From the NCBI GenBank assembly GCA_003049485.1, contig PYST01000025.1, positions 1-64,000 on the forward strand: DNA of 64,000 bases, in the 5' to 3' direction. The notes beneath the pieces were generated by a model. It was given only the letters and a program-made list of their open reading frames with translations, was not told the origin of the DNA and searched no databases. Source of the DNA: Ophioceras dolichostomum (Eukaryota; Ascomycota; Sordariomycetes; Magnaporthales; Ophioceraceae). Positions within the stretch are counted from its first letter, which is position 1. Each line of letters begins with the position of its first letter. A program made the translations under genes and the position numbers. This document shows positions 22,702 to 35,068 of this stretch, in pieces.

Positions 22702-24567
22702 GGCGCCGAGGGAGGCAGGAGTCAACGTGGGCCTGGGAAGTCGGTCATTTGACAGAGGAATGGGCTCCGGGTCTGCGGAAAGGGGCTTGTTTGTCAGCTC
22801 CACTTGAATCGAGACAGGAGGCAGCCTGCCTTGTATTTCCAAGTTTGTTTGAGCCAGGCGAGGAGCAGTAAAGGGCCACGGTGAATATTTCAATATTGCA
22901 ATCTCAGTCTTTGTTTGCGACTCGCACGAAGCAATCAGGACCGGCCTGCCGGCTTGTGGGAGAGATCGCACGGAACAAAGAGCAGGACAAAAGGGCGAAA
23001 TGCAGGATGGGAACGGGAACGGCAAGGTGCAGAGAGGGGGCCGTTTCAGCCGTGAGGCTGTATGACAGCGTGCAACGCTAACCTGTTAAAATCTCGTCCT
23101 GATGGATGGCGAAGCGAGGCCGAGACTTCTGCAATCGGTTGGGCATTTGCCGCTAGCTTCAGGAGTGACTGAAAAAGAGAGAGAGAGAGAGAACAACAAC
23201 CAAAAAAAAAGAGGCGTGCGTCTTTGTCGGTGCTTCGTTTTAGAAATTGGTATCGCAAAGTACCTAGCTACCAAGTACCTAGCCGTTTTGGCTATCCGTT
23301 CTAGCTCTCGGCTACCCGTTCATGAGGAGGCAGGAAGGTAAGGTAGGGAATGTAGAGTGTATTTGAGACTGGCTAGTACCAGATGGTGTCCAAGTAAGTC
23401 CCTAAGCTACACCGCTGCAGCTGTGACGTTGGCGCGTTAACCTGCCTGACGTTGTTCTGGGAACGGCCTGCCTGTGCGTGCGCGTGTGAGGGTGTTGGCT
23501 TGCGTGAGTGTGGCAGTTCGAGCAGGTCGATGAATCGGGTCCCCGATGGTGGAAGTGTGAAAACCGTGTCGATCTCGAGGCTTATCAGACACGCAAGAGA
23601 TGAGAGAGCGGAAATCGAGAAGTTCTATGTTTTTCGTGGTTTGTTTTTCGTTGCACAGTGTAGGGTAGCGATGGCAGCGCACAGCAAAGCGTATGGAGTG
23701 CGTGCGGGCGGATGTAAAAACAAAGGGAAGCAGAGAAAAGAGAGGGGAGAACGCGTCAAAAGGCGGCCACCCGGATGAAAACTACTGGACAGGTATGAGA
23801 GGAAGAGTGTGGTTGTTTTCGAACTTCAATCAATTTGAGGTTGTCAGTGACAAATCGCTGTACCCCGTCAACAAATAACGAGCACACCGCGGCGCAACAA
23901 AGCAATCAATCTCCACGGGAAAAAAGACAAGAAATACCACCAAGGCGGTAATGCCGATCGCCCCTGGCGAAGTAGTGGGGATGTCCCAGCAACCACGAGG
24001 CCTGCGACTCCACTCCAAGCAAGGACCGGCCCCTGACGAGGCTCGGGAGATGTATGTTGCCTGACCAGTCGATCCCTGGAGCCTACTAAGGCATGTACAA
24101 CGGAATACGGTACAACATACACGGCGGAAAGAAATACTTCAGAGAATGATGTGGGCGTGAGTGTGTGATGATGATGATGATGGTGGTGGTGGATAGTGCG
24201 ATATTATTACAACGAACTTTTTTTGCAACTGGCAAATACTCATCGCTCGCTTGAGGGCCTGCTCCAGTCGCTGTCTCCTTCTCATAGCAGTAAGGGGAGA
24301 GGGGGGCTTTGTTCAGTTGTTATAACTGTGCCTGCGTTGTATTGTAAGTCACATCCGTGTGAGTCGAATGCGCCATTTTCTCGATTCTATCACATCCATC
24401 CGTTCATGACGAGTTGTCTGGTGGCTGGTGACTTCCACGATCAAAATATTATAGAATTGAAACGGCGTGGGGCCAAAGAAGGGCATGGCAATCGCCGCTA
24501 TCTCTAATATCGCACTAATGATACCTACAGGCAACATTGCTTCGCGTGCCACCCGCGGAGGAATTCC
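22702..24567. other. Intergenic region symplekin - SHE3-like
   Basis: About 1.9 kb: the SHE3-like promoter side plus sequence downstream of symplekin. It has a GA microsatellite near 23175-23192, a TACCTAGC pair at 23261-23280 and a GAT/GGT trinucleotide run at 24168-24193. No gene is supported. Confidence 0.5.
24168..24193. repeat. GAT/GGT trinucleotide microsatellite
   Basis: Consecutive GAT units change into GGT units about 400 bases downstream of the symplekin stop codon. Confidence 0.8.
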
Positions 24568-27500
24568 TCACGTAGCGAGAACGACAGCCGACGGCCCGGG
24601 TTGTGCGGCAGCGACGCTGCTGCTCGGTTCCAAGACTTCTTTTCGCCACCTGGTAAGATATTTGGCAGCCATGGGCCGGGCTTCCTCGTCTGAGAAGAAC
24701 GTGGGCGTGTTAGTTGACCGGGTTCACGCAAGTGTCACGCGCCAGCACTGAATGGAGTGGGTTGGGGATGGACAGTTGCCTACAGTCAGTCCAGATTCCC
24801 TGCATTGCATCCAAGGCCATCTCCTTGGCCGGAGGTCTCATCATGACCAAGTACACCAGGCTGGTGAGCGCCAGACTCGCTAGGGACGGATCCCTGCAAA
24901 TGCTCTTCACACGGTCTAGGATGGCCGCATTTACCTCGGGAATCTCGCCGAGGAACCGCATCAAGACCTTGTCTTGGGCATGGAGGTATGGCGTAAAACC
25001 CTCGACGAGTCGAATGGCAACCTTGTCATAGTGCAGATTGCCGTCGCCCGAGTTCCTCTTCTGAAGCTGGTCGTTGTACCACTCCTCCGAGAGCCAGGAG
25101 ATCGCAACATCGATACGCTTCCGGAAGTCATCAAGCACGTAGTTGTGTAGAGTCTCGCGGAGCTTGTCTGCTGGAGAAGGTTGTGGCACCTGAGACTCCT
25201 GGCCTTCAATCTTGACGCTGACGGTCCCAAGCGACGCAGGTGCTCGGGTTGCAAGCCGCGTGATGACCGTAATCCACGCTTCGCGATCACACGCACCCGC
25301 CGCCAGCCTGTTGATGCCGACTCGGGACTTCTTCGCCGTGGCTTCCTCTAGCTTCTGGGTCAAATTGAAGACATTTGCTATCACCCCCTGGCCTGCGCGG
25401 GCGGCGTCCTCTGGCGTCAGCTCCGCGGGAGGCGGCAGCCTGTAGGCGCCGAGAGCCAGAGTCGTGGCCCCATCCGCCTTGGCTGGCTCATCAATTCGAG
25501 AAGGCCCATCCAACTTGTTGAGGATCTGCTCGGTGTCCTCGGCTGCGTAGTAGTCTGGCTCGTAATCATCTTCATCCTCGTCCACCCCCAGAGGAGCCGT
25601 GTCGGGATTGAGCGCCGACGACTGCATTGTGGCGGCAGCCGCGAGCGTCGCAAGTCGTTCACGAATGCCCTGCGAATGACAGTTGCTGTGCGTTTTAGAA
25701 CGCGATAACCCAGAAACACGCACACCCATACGTTGAGATTGGAGAGGAAACCCAAAGGCTGATCTGATGGAGAGAGGAAGGGAAAAAAGGATCGAAGAAC
25801 TAACGTTGACTGCTCGGCTCAACACCTGCGGGTCTGTCCTTGTAAGCGTCGACAGGCAGATTCTGGCCGCGAGGCTCGCGGGCACGGAAGAAACATCGAA
25901 GCCCTGGAGGCCTGGGTTGCTGGTGAGGGTGAAGATGGCTGCGAGGGTGGTTGGTCCAGGAGGAAGAGGGGGGATCTGAAGGAGCGGCTGCGGAACCGCA
26001 GAAGGTCCAGTTGCCAGCCGCTGTCGCTTTGCGTCCCCCGCTGCCGCAGTCTGCTGCTCGGCGAGCGCCCTCTTTCGGCTAGTCTCGTCGAATATTTCTG
26101 TCCGAGATCGCATCAGGCGTTCGATGTGCTGCTGGATACGTGGCATAAGCGGGTTAAGCAAGTTGCCCGGCCTCTGAGCGTCTCTGCAGAGTGAGGAAGT
26201 GTTCGGCTGTCAGCTACCCGGGTTCGCACGACCGGCCGGCAAAGGGGGCTCAGATGAAAACCAAGACCTGGGCTCCCTCCGAGCTTCTTCCATTTCCTTC
26301 ACGTACCGTTTGATCAGGTGGACAAGCAACATCCGAGTTGTCTTTTCCATCGACTTCACCAAGACGCGTGTCTTGGGGGTCATCGGAGAATTGGCCAGCT
26401 TCAGCGGGTTGAAGTTGAGCACTGCGTTTAGTATCCTATTCGCAGTGCCAGGCCTCGAACGGATGAGGACCGAAAGAATGTTGAGGGTGGCGTCGACAAC
26501 CAGAGCATCACTACCTCACCGGGACAAGGGACCAGGCCAGCGCAGAGGAGATGAACGTCAGACTACTGCAACCCATCTACGGGGGATTGGCGGTTTGTGG
26601 GACGGCTCTTACCTGCTGTTGTCTTGAAGAATCCCGAGCATCCTGTCCAAGAGACCAGTCGCTTCAGCCTCGAGATTCCTGGGGTCGAGGACCGGGTGAT
26701 TGGGCGGGATCATCGCCAGGGAGATGTCCAGGACATCGCGCTGCAGACTCGGTCAACAATTGTATCACGCACAGTCAAGCGAGTCCCTAGGATCACGGGA
26801 GGAAAGGGACACAAAAGTATGGCGTACCTTAGACTCGGCGGCGCTGGCGGTGGCAGTTTGGGCAAGCACTACACGCTGAGCAAACTTGATGCAGCAGATC
26901 TTGATGCCTGGCGACTCTCCATTCCAGAGCTGCAGGATCCTGGACTTGATCGCGCCCATCCTCTCCCATGTCTGTGTGTCGTACGATTCATTGATGCTAG
27001 ATTATGACGGAACAAAACGATTAGTGCTAAGCTCCGTGACCAAACAGCACGTAAAGGATTGCAGAGTTCCGTCCACGTTCCGTTCTGGCGCAACAACCTG
27101 ACGACGATCTCACGACGACCTGACGAGCCGCACCGACTCTTTGATCGGTAGGTAGGGAGGAGAATAAGGAAGCCACCCTCCTCATTCCCTTCCTTATTCC
27201 CGTCCCATTCAATAACGACAGTCGGTCGGGAGTCGGCCTCCGACGCGCCACGGTGCAGGTCCACGAGAGGTTGCAGCGCCGACGGACCAGCAGAAAGCAT
27301 GACAGAGGGGTTGAAGAAGCACGTACATCCACTTCATAGCTAGAGGATAGATACTCGCGGCGGTCTGGATGACGCTTTTCAGCACGTAAAGATCCTCCGT
27401 CGGATGCTCAAGCACTCCCTTCAGCGTCTCTAGTACGACAACACACAAGGTCATTTTGACTTCGGACGCCAGCGCTGGGGACGCGAACGCCTCGGCTAGA

Positions 27501-27667
27501 AAGTCGGCACCCCATCGCCTAATCTCAGTTACAGAGGCCGGGCCGAGCATGGGGAGAATGCTCGGGATGATGCGCGTGTACATATCGACATCAAGAAGAA
27601 CGTGTTTGCGGGCATCATTGAGCTGTTTGACCTGCTCGGCCACCGAGGATTTGGCCGCGGCCGCCAT
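24568..27667 (-). CDS. pta1: Symplekin/Pta1, mRNA 3'-end processing scaffold
   Basis: Seven exons in reading order: 27667-27327, 26996-26828, 26740-26613, 26510-26307, 26183-25805, 25669-24784 and 24689-24568, giving 742 residues with every phase consistent. Pta1/symplekin is the scaffold of the cleavage and polyadenylation factor that links the endonuclease and phosphatase modules. The N-terminal HEAT-like helical region includes RKHVLLDVDMYTRIIPSILP, SVIQTAASIYPLAMKWI, ERMGAIKSRILQLWNGE and LAMIPPNHPVLDPRNLEAEA. It continues with NPLKLANSPMTPKTRVLVKS and VHLIKRDAQRPGN. The C terminus retains RDPSLASLALTSLVYLVMMRPPAKE and YEEARPMAAKYLTRWRKEVL. The last intron (GTAGGC donor) is needed because the upstream frame otherwise runs into nonsense after IWTD. 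Identity is strong; the exact 3' exon is the least certain part. Confidence 0.9.
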
Positions 27668-28520
27668 GGCGACCCAAGTCAGGGAGTGAGGCCGGACTGC
27701 CTCTCCAACTTCAATCTCTCTGGGCGGCCGGCCACGATGTGAATGGACGGAATGGATGAGGACAACCCGGCTCAGTTGGGAGGGGTAAGTAGAGAGAAAG
27801 AAGCGAGGCAGAGCCTGAGAGGCCGAGAAGCTGGAAAGCCGGCGATCCAGGACAAGGTCGACAACAATGTCGGATTCGTGAGGAGCTGGTCACACGCCAG
27901 TCGCGACCGACCATCAAAGACTCGCAAACGTGATCCAAGTTGCCGTCTGGAGTTGACAGTTGGATTGCGATGACAAAGAAGGGCTAACAAAGGATAAATG
28001 GTCATCCAAGGTGGGAGGTGTAGAATGTAGGAGGTAGGTATGTAGGTACCTAGCTCGGAGAGACGTTAAGTTTCGAAGGTTAAAGGGCGCAAACTGCTCT
28101 GGGGAGAATGGTACCTGATGGGGCGGCTGAAGATGCCGTCATCAACCAGGTGCATGCCCGCCTGTGAGCCAGAAAGGTCCCTGCTCATCAAAACGCCATT
28201 TGCTTTTCCTTGCATACAAAAGTGGGGCCTATCGATAAACGGCCAATGGAAGCCGACAAAAAAAAGTGGTTCGTGAGCTCATCTTCATCAGTTGTCGTGA
28301 GCCTTGAAGAAGCCTCTCACGACTCCTTGGTTTTCAAACAACTGCCAAAGGGTGCTGTTATCGTGCCGCCACCCATTAACGCTTACAAACAGGACCGCCT
28401 AGTCATCATGCCAGGGTGCGTATATCCCACGAGCGGCAGCGCAAGGAGACGCTCCTTTCCCTCCTCGCATCTCGTTGCAACCGATTTCTGACTGTGCTCC
28501 GATCCTATCGGTATCCAACG
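27668..28520. promoter_or_regulatory. Divergent promoter region symplekin / COA3
   Basis: About 850 bases between two divergent start codons, with a GTAGGTACCTAG-type cluster at 28031-28053. A short first exon for COA3 could hide here, but no ATG with a good splice match was found. Confidence 0.5.
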
Positions 28521-28829
28521 ATGGATAGGGTGCAAGGGAAGGGCTACTACGACCGTGGGTATCGGCAGTCTCCTGCTCTGATTCGCGCGCGTCGCCCATA
28601 TCTAGTCAAGAACGCAATCGTGGGCCTCGCTACCGCTGCCGTCGCGGTCGGCGTCTGTAAGCAATCGCCTGGGCGCTCAGTTCCCTTTTAGAATCTTTCA
28701 ACGCTCTGCTGACTGGGTGGGATCGCCCCAGACGCATACACCATACACGCGATAGGACAGGATGATTTCGAAGACGTCAAGGTCCCAGACGCTCCGAGGA
28801 CATCGGATGTGAAAATGGCTACAAAATAA
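28521..28829 (+). CDS. coa3: Cytochrome c oxidase assembly factor COA3
   Basis: Two exons, 28521-28656 and 28732-28829, giving 77 residues. COA3 is a single-pass inner-membrane protein that binds newly made Cox1 and couples its translation to oxidase assembly. The N-terminal matrix segment YYDRGYRQSPALIRARRPYL precedes the membrane helix KNAIVGLATAAVAVGVYAYT. The intermembrane-space tail HAIGQDDFEDVKVPDAP is highly characteristic of fungal COA3. The intron (GTAAGC...CCCAG) splits the tyrosine codon at the end of the helix. The ATG at 28521 gives an N terminus of normal length; an additional upstream exon cannot be excluded. The gene is small enough that automated calls may miss it. Confidence 0.9.
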
Positions 28830-29467
28830 CGAGGACGAGGTCGCATTCCGTCGGGATTGATGGGCACGGAGGAAAGACAATGAAGGAGGAAGAGGTTTTT
28901 GAAGATCGGATTCTTACTCGCGCTCGTAGTACATATGCGATCTACGCGTTGATTTCAACGACTGTCCTCAGTATCGCATCCAGATATATACAACCGACGG
29001 GCGTAACCCTGGCGTTCTCTAACTCTCGGTCCGGTTTATATGCCAAGTGTGTCAAGTAATGAACAGAAGGAAGAAACAGCAAGGAAGAGAAGAAAGCAGA
29101 CTGAGCCAAGAAGAGCGACATGGTATCGGTCTGCCTAGGCATGTTGCAATGTGAGCTATGAGAACATGTAACTGGCACGATTATGCCGTCACTGGGAAAG
29201 CGGTAGGATGGCATCGGAATGTCTTGTTCCAACGTTTGCTGGCCTCAAGCTGATAGGTTCAAGCAAATACGAGCCCCCTCGAGATATGCCGTCTGGTTCG
29301 GCATCGGTGAATGGACACCGTATTCTCGCACTCTTGCTCTCTCGCCCTTCTTCGAGTCCTCAGGCCGCCGACCCCCGCCCCAACAAAGTCAGTGTACCTT
29401 TGACCTGCGCGGCCATCTCAATGGGACGAGAGCAGAGGCGTTCGAAGGTAGTCGCATCCTCTTGTGA
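28830..29467. other. Convergent intergenic region
   Basis: About 640 bases between COA3 and the Sds3-like gene. Nothing recognisable is seen. Confidence 0.5.
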
Positions 29468-31929
29468 TTAGTTGCGAGAAGCGGCCACGGCCGGAGTTGC
29501 ATCGTGAGAAGCAGGTAGGCCTGGCTTCGATGGTAGACTGGGGGAACTGCCGTTCGCAACGGGGACGTTGCCGAAGTTGTTCTGAGGCTGAGGTGGGCGC
29601 CCGACGGGATGAGAAGGGCGGCGGCTAGACGGGTCTATGATGGGACTGCTGTTGTGGGATTCATCGTGGGAATGTGGGTATTGCGGCCTGGGCATATGAT
29701 GCGAAGGGTGGTTCGGGTTGGCCCACGGAGTCTGCTTCAAGAACTCCTCTCCAGCCGGGCCGAGACTGCGTTCGTTAGGGACCGCGCCGTAGTCAGGAAA
29801 GGCGGCTGCCACAGAGACAGCCTGCCGAGAGCCGTTTCGTGCTTGCTGCAGTGTGAGGAACGAAGAGTGAGCTTCATGATGCGCCTGCGACGGGCGGACA
29901 GACAGCGGACGGACCAGAACTTACAGCAATCTCGTCCAAGTCATCTTCGATCTCCGCGGAGGTTGCCCCCATGATGTCAGGGGCGGCTGGGAAGCCCCGG
30001 TGCTTGGCGATCCCGGACAGAATAGAGACCTCTTTGTTGTACGCGACGGCCTGCTTTATAGCCTTGGGCCTCGTGCTCGGGAACGGCAGGCCGAAGTCTG
30101 GAACGTTGTTGGCATGACGGCGACGCTGCTGCTGTATCCGGTACCACTCGTTGCCGAGCTCCTCAAGCACTGTGTCTCGGGAGTCGCGCACGCTCTGGTA
30201 GTACTGCGATAGGATCTGGGCCCGCCTGGCTACGGCCCATCGATGCAACGACTCCTGATTAAGTCTGTACTCGGCGTCGACAATCCGCTGCGTTTCGTCG
30301 CGGCGAGCGTCGACGCACTGCATCATGGCTAAGAAGTCGGGGTGTGTTGGCTCAGGGGCCATGAGCATCGCCTCTTCTTCGTCCAGTACTCGTAGGCGCT
30401 CCTCGTAATACCTGTAGCCGAGCGTAGTTAGCACTATCGGGCCCCTCCCAAGCAATGCAAAGGTTTGCGAGTTACTTGCTGTTCTCTGAACTTTGCAAAA
30501 GACCTCTCGAAGTCGTGGATGAACTCCCAAGCGGCTTTCCTCCGTTCAACTGTGGAAAATGAATTAGTTAGCGTCGGGGTGATTTATGCCGGAGGGAAGG
30601 GTTAGGGACACGTCTCTAGGACATACTCTGTTCCTCATCTTTGTGGGATGCCTCGGGGTCTCCGTCGCCGTCAACATCCATATCGATATCTCCATCCCCG
30701 CCTTCGCCGTCGCCGTCACCGTCTCCATCCATGTCGCCGTCTCCATCGCCGTCTCCGTCGCCTTCCCCGTCGCCATCGCCGTCGCCGCCGCCGTCGCCTT
30801 CTATATCGTCGTCGAGGTCGCCGTGGTCAACCTCGGCAGCCAAGTCCTCAGCTTGAACCGGCCCCTGCTCTTCCGCCGGGCGCGGTAAGTCCCCGGCGCG
30901 ATCAAAACCTCGTTCGTCATCACCCGAGTCTTTGTGTTTCCTAGTCCCGATCCGCTTAGACCTCGTCGTTGCGCCGAGTGCCTCTTTTACAGGGGTCCGA
31001 GCTGCCCCATTAGTCGCCGCAGCAGCGTCGCGGCTGACACGGTCTCCGGAATCCGCATCGTCGGACTGGTCGCCGCTTCGGGGATTCGCCGACGCGCCAT
31101 CGACGTCGTCCGCCACACTCTCGACAGTGCCGGTGTCGTCAGCCCCTTCCATCCCTCCTAGAACGGCGCCGGTGCGCTTCCTGGACAGGAATCTGTCCGT
31201 CTGCTCGATAGCGGGCGATCGTTTTCGCTTCCTGGTGTCGGAATGCGAGCGGCCGCTCTTCTCCACCACGACCGTCGCTCCTGCACCCTCCCTGGTGCGG
31301 TTTTCGGCTGGCTTGGGCGGTCCCTCGTGGTCTCGACGGGAGTGTCGGTTGGACTTTCGCGCACTCGTTGCCACGGACGACTCGCTGTCACTTTCGTCGT
31401 CCTTTCCGGAAGTAGAGCCGACGCCTTCACCAGTAGCGCGACTCCGGAGAGGTCTGGTCTGCTGGCCGCGCTTGCTTGGGCTACTTTGAAGCGTATGGTT
31501 GCGCGAATTTGGGTATCGTCTCGGGCTGGGATCGGCATTGGCACTTGAGGGCTTCCCGTCGGCAGCATCTCGCTTCAAGGGGCTGTCGTGGAGGCGTTCT
31601 GTCTCTGCTTCTGAATCGTTTACGTCGACCTCGGATAGATTCGAGTCGTCGTCTCCATCTGCTTCTTCCTCCTCATCCTCGTCTTGGTCATCGTCTTCGT
31701 CGTCGTCGTCGCCCTCATCGTCGTCGCCATCAGATCCCACATCACCTGGAGAATCTTCCCTGCCACTGGCTCCTACGTGCGTCCCATCGAGTTCCATGCT
31801 ATCGGAGTCTCCATCCTTGTCCTCAACGTCGCTGAGGGGGCTCGACATGTTGCTGGAGCTACCGTCGCGCACGTCGGATGCAGGCGCGTTCGGGACTTGC
31901 AGGGAAACGGCGGGTTCGCCTGCTGCCAT
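29468..31929 (-). CDS. Sds3-like subunit of an Rpd3-type histone deacetylase complex
   Basis: Four exons in reading order: 31929-30627, 30549-30480, 30411-29925 and 29845-29468, giving 745 residues. Sds3/Dep1-family proteins hold together Sin3-Rpd3 deacetylase complexes that repress transcription. The first ~430 residues are extremely acidic and Ser-rich, ending in a Gly-Asp/Glu repeat tract. The Sds3-like domain starts at ERRKAAWEFIHDFERSFAKF and continues through YYEERLRVLDEEEAML and HPDFLAMMQCVDARRDE to a helical WAVARRAQILSQYYQSVRD. The C-terminal 125 residues are Pro/Ser/His-rich. The second intron appears to use a GC donor (CA|GCAAGT), because only that choice joins FREQ to YYEERL in frame. 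Whether this is the Dep1 or the Sds3 orthologue is not settled from sequence alone. Confidence 0.85.
30680..30840 (-). repeat. Hexanucleotide-type repeat encoding Gly-Asp/Glu tract
   Basis: Degenerate GGAGAC/GGCGAT units encode a (GD)n/(GE)n stretch near the end of exon 1 of the Sds3-like gene. The opposite strand reads as a spurious Ser-Pro repeat frame. Confidence 0.85.
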
Positions 31930-32561
31930 CGAGGCCCTACACGCAATAGACCGCGAGAGTAGTCAATGGCTGTGCTTGAGAGAGAAAATCCGAAAGACGC
32001 GACGCGCAAAACCCGGGTCGAGGCGCCGGCGAAACTTTTCCCGCGACCGACGGACGAGCACCGCGATGCTCTCCGAGTCCTTTCGGATGCGAACTGGGAC
32101 AAGTGTCTGAAATGAGGACCAGTTCTAGAAATGTTTATTGTAGGGTCTCAAAAGAGCGGTGAAAAACTGGCAGGTGGACAGGACTCATGTCATAAAATTT
32201 GTCGTGAAAAGCGATAATGTTCGGAGCGGCTGGGTGGTTGCTGGGTTGCGGAGGGAATCCTGGATCGGGGACTCTGGAATTGGAACTGGGTGGGAGAAAG
32301 CGGACCAAGGTACGCTGCACAGAGCAACCAGGGGACTGATTCACCGACTTCATGCTGGTAAGATGGGCAGTTTCGGGCGGTGTGAGTGGGCAGAAAGAGA
32401 TGGCATGGGTGGGAGAGCTTCGATTGCCTGCCGGGATCCAAGCTCTCAACTTTTTTTCCGTACCCCACATCTCTCGTCCTTCCAACTGTGCCTCTACAAA
32501 TTCCGCACGATTCCCCAAACCATTGTTCCCCCAGACCCGACTTCGAATCTTCCTAACATAG
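31930..32561. promoter_or_regulatory. Divergent promoter region Sds3-like / Nop12
   Basis: About 630 bases between divergent start codons. No CCTAGGTA motif and no coding sequence are seen. Confidence 0.5.
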
Positions 32562-34453
32562 ATGGCCCAGCGGTAAGTCCCATACTTGGAGAGCTTATTC
32601 ATTGCCTGCTGGTCTACTGGCGTTCAAGCTAACTAGAATGAATGATTGCAGGTCGTTTCTGCCGAAGTCCTCGGCCCCCCTGGACCCCGCCTTGGCTGCT
32701 CTGTTCGCCTCTAGTGTACGTGTCATAAGGCATATGCATCGCAGAAGCCTTCATTTTCATGTTGACCATGATCTATTTTGTATTTTCGGATGAATTTCGG
32801 TCTCTCACGTGACAAGTCACCCACTGACTGCTGGCATCGTTTTAGGCTGGTCCTGTTCAACCTGCTAAGAAGCCTAGATATTCTGGATGGGTTTCGCGCG
32901 AACAGGCTAATGAGGCTCCTAGGGCAGTCTCGGCGGTTTCGGACAAGTCCCGCGAGGATGACTCGAATTGCTCGGGAGATGGCGGGCAACATGATCAAAG
33001 CTCTGACTCGAGCGACGAGGCTCTCGATGGGGCTGATAGCACCCAGGCTGCCTCCCAGGCGGAAGCTCTATCGAAACTTGTAGTGTCCTCCGAGAAGCAT
33101 CCTCGCAAGAGGAAGAGGAAGCAGGTTGACGAACTTGACGATATCGAGAGGAAGCACATGGAGCAGGTTGCAGACCATGACGATGAGGCCCCTGCCAAAC
33201 GCCACAAGATGCAGTACCCGGGCACTGCCGCTCACGCCGAGGACGAAGGGCGTACCGGCAATTTGATCCATGAGTCACTGCGTACGAATCTCGACCGAGA
33301 CGAGGTGGAAAAGGCCTCCCGGACTGTGTTTCTCTCCAACGTGAGCACTGATGCGGTCTCGTCAAAAAGCGCCAAGAAACAACTTCTTGCCCACCTTTCA
33401 TCTGTGCTCGACAACGCTGCCTCGCCTCCTCAAAGTGTCGAATCGCTGCGGTTCCGTTCGGTCCCCGTGGCGACGGCGGCAATGCCGAAAAGGGCGGCTG
33501 TCATCACACAGGCCGTAATGGATACGACAACGAAGTCGACCAATGCCTACGCCGTCTACTCAGACACCGCCGCTGCACGCGCTGCAGCCTCGAGGCTGAA
33601 TGGCACCATAGTTCTCGATCGGCATCTGCGAGTCGACAGCGTAGCCCATCCGTCGCCTGTTGACCACAGGAGGTGCGTGTTCATCGGAAATTTGGGTTTC
33701 GTAGACGACGAAACCGTCATCAACGTCGCTGTTGACGAGGACGGTAATGAGAAGACGGAGAAGCGCAAGAGAACGAAGACCCCAATGGACGTCGAGGAGG
33801 GTCTGTGGCGGACCTTCGGCCAACGAGCCGGTAAGGTTGAGAATGTTCGAGTCATCCGAGACCAGGCAACGAGGGTCGGCAAGGGTATTGCCTACGTGCA
33901 GTTCTACGTAAGAACACTCCCCGGGCCTCTTCCATGCGATGGTAGGTGGGGCTGCTAATGTAACGACGATTCTCAGGATGCGAACTCGGTCGAGTCGGCT
34001 ATCCTCCTAGACGGCAAAAAGTTCCCCCCCCTGCTTCCTCGCACACTGCGTGTCAATAGGTGCAAGGCTCCACATAAGACGCTCCGAGCCGTGCAGCGCT
34101 CCAACAAAGCAAGGGCTGTCTTATTGGCCGGCGTTAAGTCCAAGAGCATCAAATATGTCCGCAAGCGCACGGATGAAGAGCGCACCAGTGCGGGGCGCGC
34201 CGCCGGGCTACTTGGCCGCGCAGGAGGTGCTCGTGCCGTTCGGCACAGAGAGAAACCACAAGAGCGCGCCGGAAAGCCCGAACTGAAGTCACCCGAGGAG
34301 ATAGTGTTCGAGGGTCAACGGGCGAGTGTGAAGGATGGCAAGCCCCGTGATTTGAAACATGGGAGAGTTAAGAAGCCAGCTAGCGGTTTGTCCAACAACA
34401 AGAAGCGCCAAGCAGCGAGGTCGGCGAGTTGGAGAAAGAAAGGGCGAACGTGA
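32562..34453 (+). CDS. nop12: Nucleolar RNA-binding protein Nop12
   Basis: Four exons: 32562-32572 (11 bases), 32652-32715, 32846-33907 and 33977-34453, giving 537 residues. Nop12 is a nucleolar protein for pre-25S and 5.8S rRNA processing. The first exon encodes MAQ plus two bases of an Arg codon; splicing restores MAQRSFLPKSSAPLDP. Residues ~75-180 are acidic and Lys-rich with nuclear-localisation clusters such as KHPRKRKRKQ. RRM1 (~183-300) opens with RTVFLSNVSTDAV and holds an inserted loop. RRM2 (~300-430) opens with RRCVFIGNLGF (RNP2) and carries GKGIAYVQFY (RNP1) just before intron 3. The tail is strongly basic and ends KKRQAARSASWRKKGR, as in nucleolar proteins. All donors are good (GTAAGT, GTACGT, GTAAGA). 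Confidence 0.92.
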
Positions 34454-35068
34454 CTACCTAGGTTGGTGGCCTACTAGATAGGTATTTATAAGACTTCCGG
34501 CATCGCGTTCTGCGTTACTATCTTCTTGAGGTTCCTTCTTGACTTGATCATCCTCTGGAAATCACGCACTGGGTTTACAATAGAAAACTCGGTCTAGGTG
34601 AACAAATCTTGCGTCGTCCGATTGAGTGAGCCCCTACTTTCGCCCATGATTAAAGCCCGTCCGACCTGAAATCTCGGACACCAAAAACAGAGCCATAAAC
34701 GATGACGCATATATTGCAGGTATCTTTTTCGAACCGCTTTGCCACGGCAAACAAAAACACCTCGAAAACAAGGCTAAGATCTGAACACCCCTCCCAAGGT
34801 CCACCTCGATCCTCCTCGGACAAAAGCACAGGAGATAAAAAACAGGTGCCAATGATACCAAGAGTTCCCCCGAGACACCACTGGCTACCTTGGTAGCAAA
34901 CTCAAGTCTTCACCCGACACAAAATTTTGCCTACCCAATGCGCTACAGAGAGCCGGGCCGATGAGGAAGTCCAGTTGTTCAACAGCGAGCGAAACAGAGC
35001 ACCACCCAACGAGCACATTAACATCGCCGTACACAACAAAGAGGGTCCCTAGAGACCAAAGTAGGCGC
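34454..35068. other. Convergent intergenic region Nop12 / alpha-tubulin
   Basis: About 615 bases between two 3' ends. A CTACCTAGG motif sits immediately after the Nop12 stop at about 34454-34462. No gene is seen. Confidence 0.5.

Noticed and set aside
22702..23025. Longer N terminus for the SHE3-like protein
   Set aside because: The open frame begins with TTG and has no ATG before 22701.
30641..30856. + strand open frame of Ser-Pro repeats
   Set aside because: Antisense shadow of the Gly-Asp/Glu repeat in the Sds3-like gene.
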